From the NCBI GenBank assembly GCA_003532195.1, contig DOFA01000008.1:7703-14835 (forward strand): DNA of 7,133 nucleotides, written 5' to 3'. Shown here one piece after another: positions 6,871-7,133 of the stretch. Made by a program: the position numbers and the translations under genes. Below the pieces are notes generated by a model. The model saw nothing but the letters and a program-made list of their open reading frames with translations. It had not been told where the DNA came from and ran no database searches. Source of the DNA: Clostridiales bacterium (lineage in GTDB: Bacteria > Bacillota > Clostridia > Saccharofermentanales > UBA5734). Each line of letters opens with the position of its first letter. The stretch's first letter is position 1.

Positions 6871-7133
6871 TACCACTCGATCTCGTCCACTGGCAGAGGT
6901 TCATCATTGATAACAATGTCAACGACCTTGCCGTTTTTCATCCGGACAACTTTGTCAGCCATTGCTGTCAGCGCGGAGTTGTGCGTAATGACTATGATGG
7001 TCATACCGGTCGTCCGGCAGGTGTCCTGCAGCAATTTTAAAATCGCCTTGCCAGTCTGGTAATCCAAGGCGCCGGTTGGTTCGTCGCAAAGCAGAAGCTT
7101 AGGATTTTTGGCCAGCGCCCGGGCGATCGCCAC
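6870..7133 (-). CDS. ABC transporter ATP-binding protein, C-terminal part (5' end outside window)
   Basis: Cytoplasmic nucleotide-binding subunit of the MacB/LolD-like class that powers the adjacent FtsX-type permease. Only the last 87 or so codons are present. They begin inside the end of the signature region (VAIARALAKNP) and include Walker B with catalytic glutamate and D-loop (LLLCDEPTGALD), the H-loop histidine (VITHN) and a short C-terminal tail ending in DEIEW. The Walker A, Q-loop and start lie past base 7133. The codon at the edge reads GTG but is an internal valine, not a start. The stop TAA overlaps the permease ATG (TAATG), which indicates a shared transcript and coupled translation. 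Confidence 0.93.
   Translation of the reverse strand: MAIARALAKNPKLLLCDEPTGALDYQTGKAILKLLQDTCRTTGMTIIVITHNSALTAMADKVVRMKNGKVVDIVINDEPLPVDEIEW

Overview
The window reads as the chromosome of a Gram-positive (Firmicutes/Clostridia-like) bacterium with moderately high GC, in the mid-50s percent by eye. Supporting signs are strong AGGAGG-type ribosome binding sites, tight gene packing with 1-7 nt overlaps, and a long two-module FtsX-type ABC permease of the kind common in Clostridia. Species cannot be fixed from the sequence alone. I see no RNA genes, insertion sequences, CRISPR arrays or phage genes.

Left block (1-2842, minus strand): a sugar-catabolic pair read right to left. A cytoplasmic clan GH-A / GH42-like glycosidase (926-2842) is followed, with a 7 nt ATGCTGA overlap, by nagA (N-acetylglucosamine-6-phosphate deacetylase). 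nagA is an intact, open frame of 310 codons that leaves the window at base 1. The pairing suggests that a galactoside or other hexoside carrying an N-acetylhexosamine is cleaved inside the cell and the amino sugar is then deacetylated.

Middle (2843-3089): a divergent intergenic region. It holds a candidate promoter on each strand and a striking set of GTCAGGC/GCCTGAC half-sites that form a perfect 7+2+7 palindrome and an overlapping 8 bp inverted repeat. On the other side is eda (3090-3728, plus strand), a KDPG/KHG-type aldolase with the complete active-site set. It is the only plus-strand gene, and its 3' end overlaps the next gene convergently by 15 nt.

Right block (3714-7133, minus strand): an apparent operon, in transcription order an ABC ATPase (5' part outside the window), an 8-TM FtsX-family permease (TAATG stop/start overlap), and a TetR/AcrR regulator 37 nt downstream. 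The likely picture is a MacB-like (type VII) exporter or mechanotransmission transporter co-transcribed with its own regulator.

The families are known ones. The parts most worth a second look are the nested palindromes between the divergent sugar genes, the glycosidase whose exact GH family and substrate are unclear, the orphan aldolase beside it, and the three-gene transporter/regulator unit.
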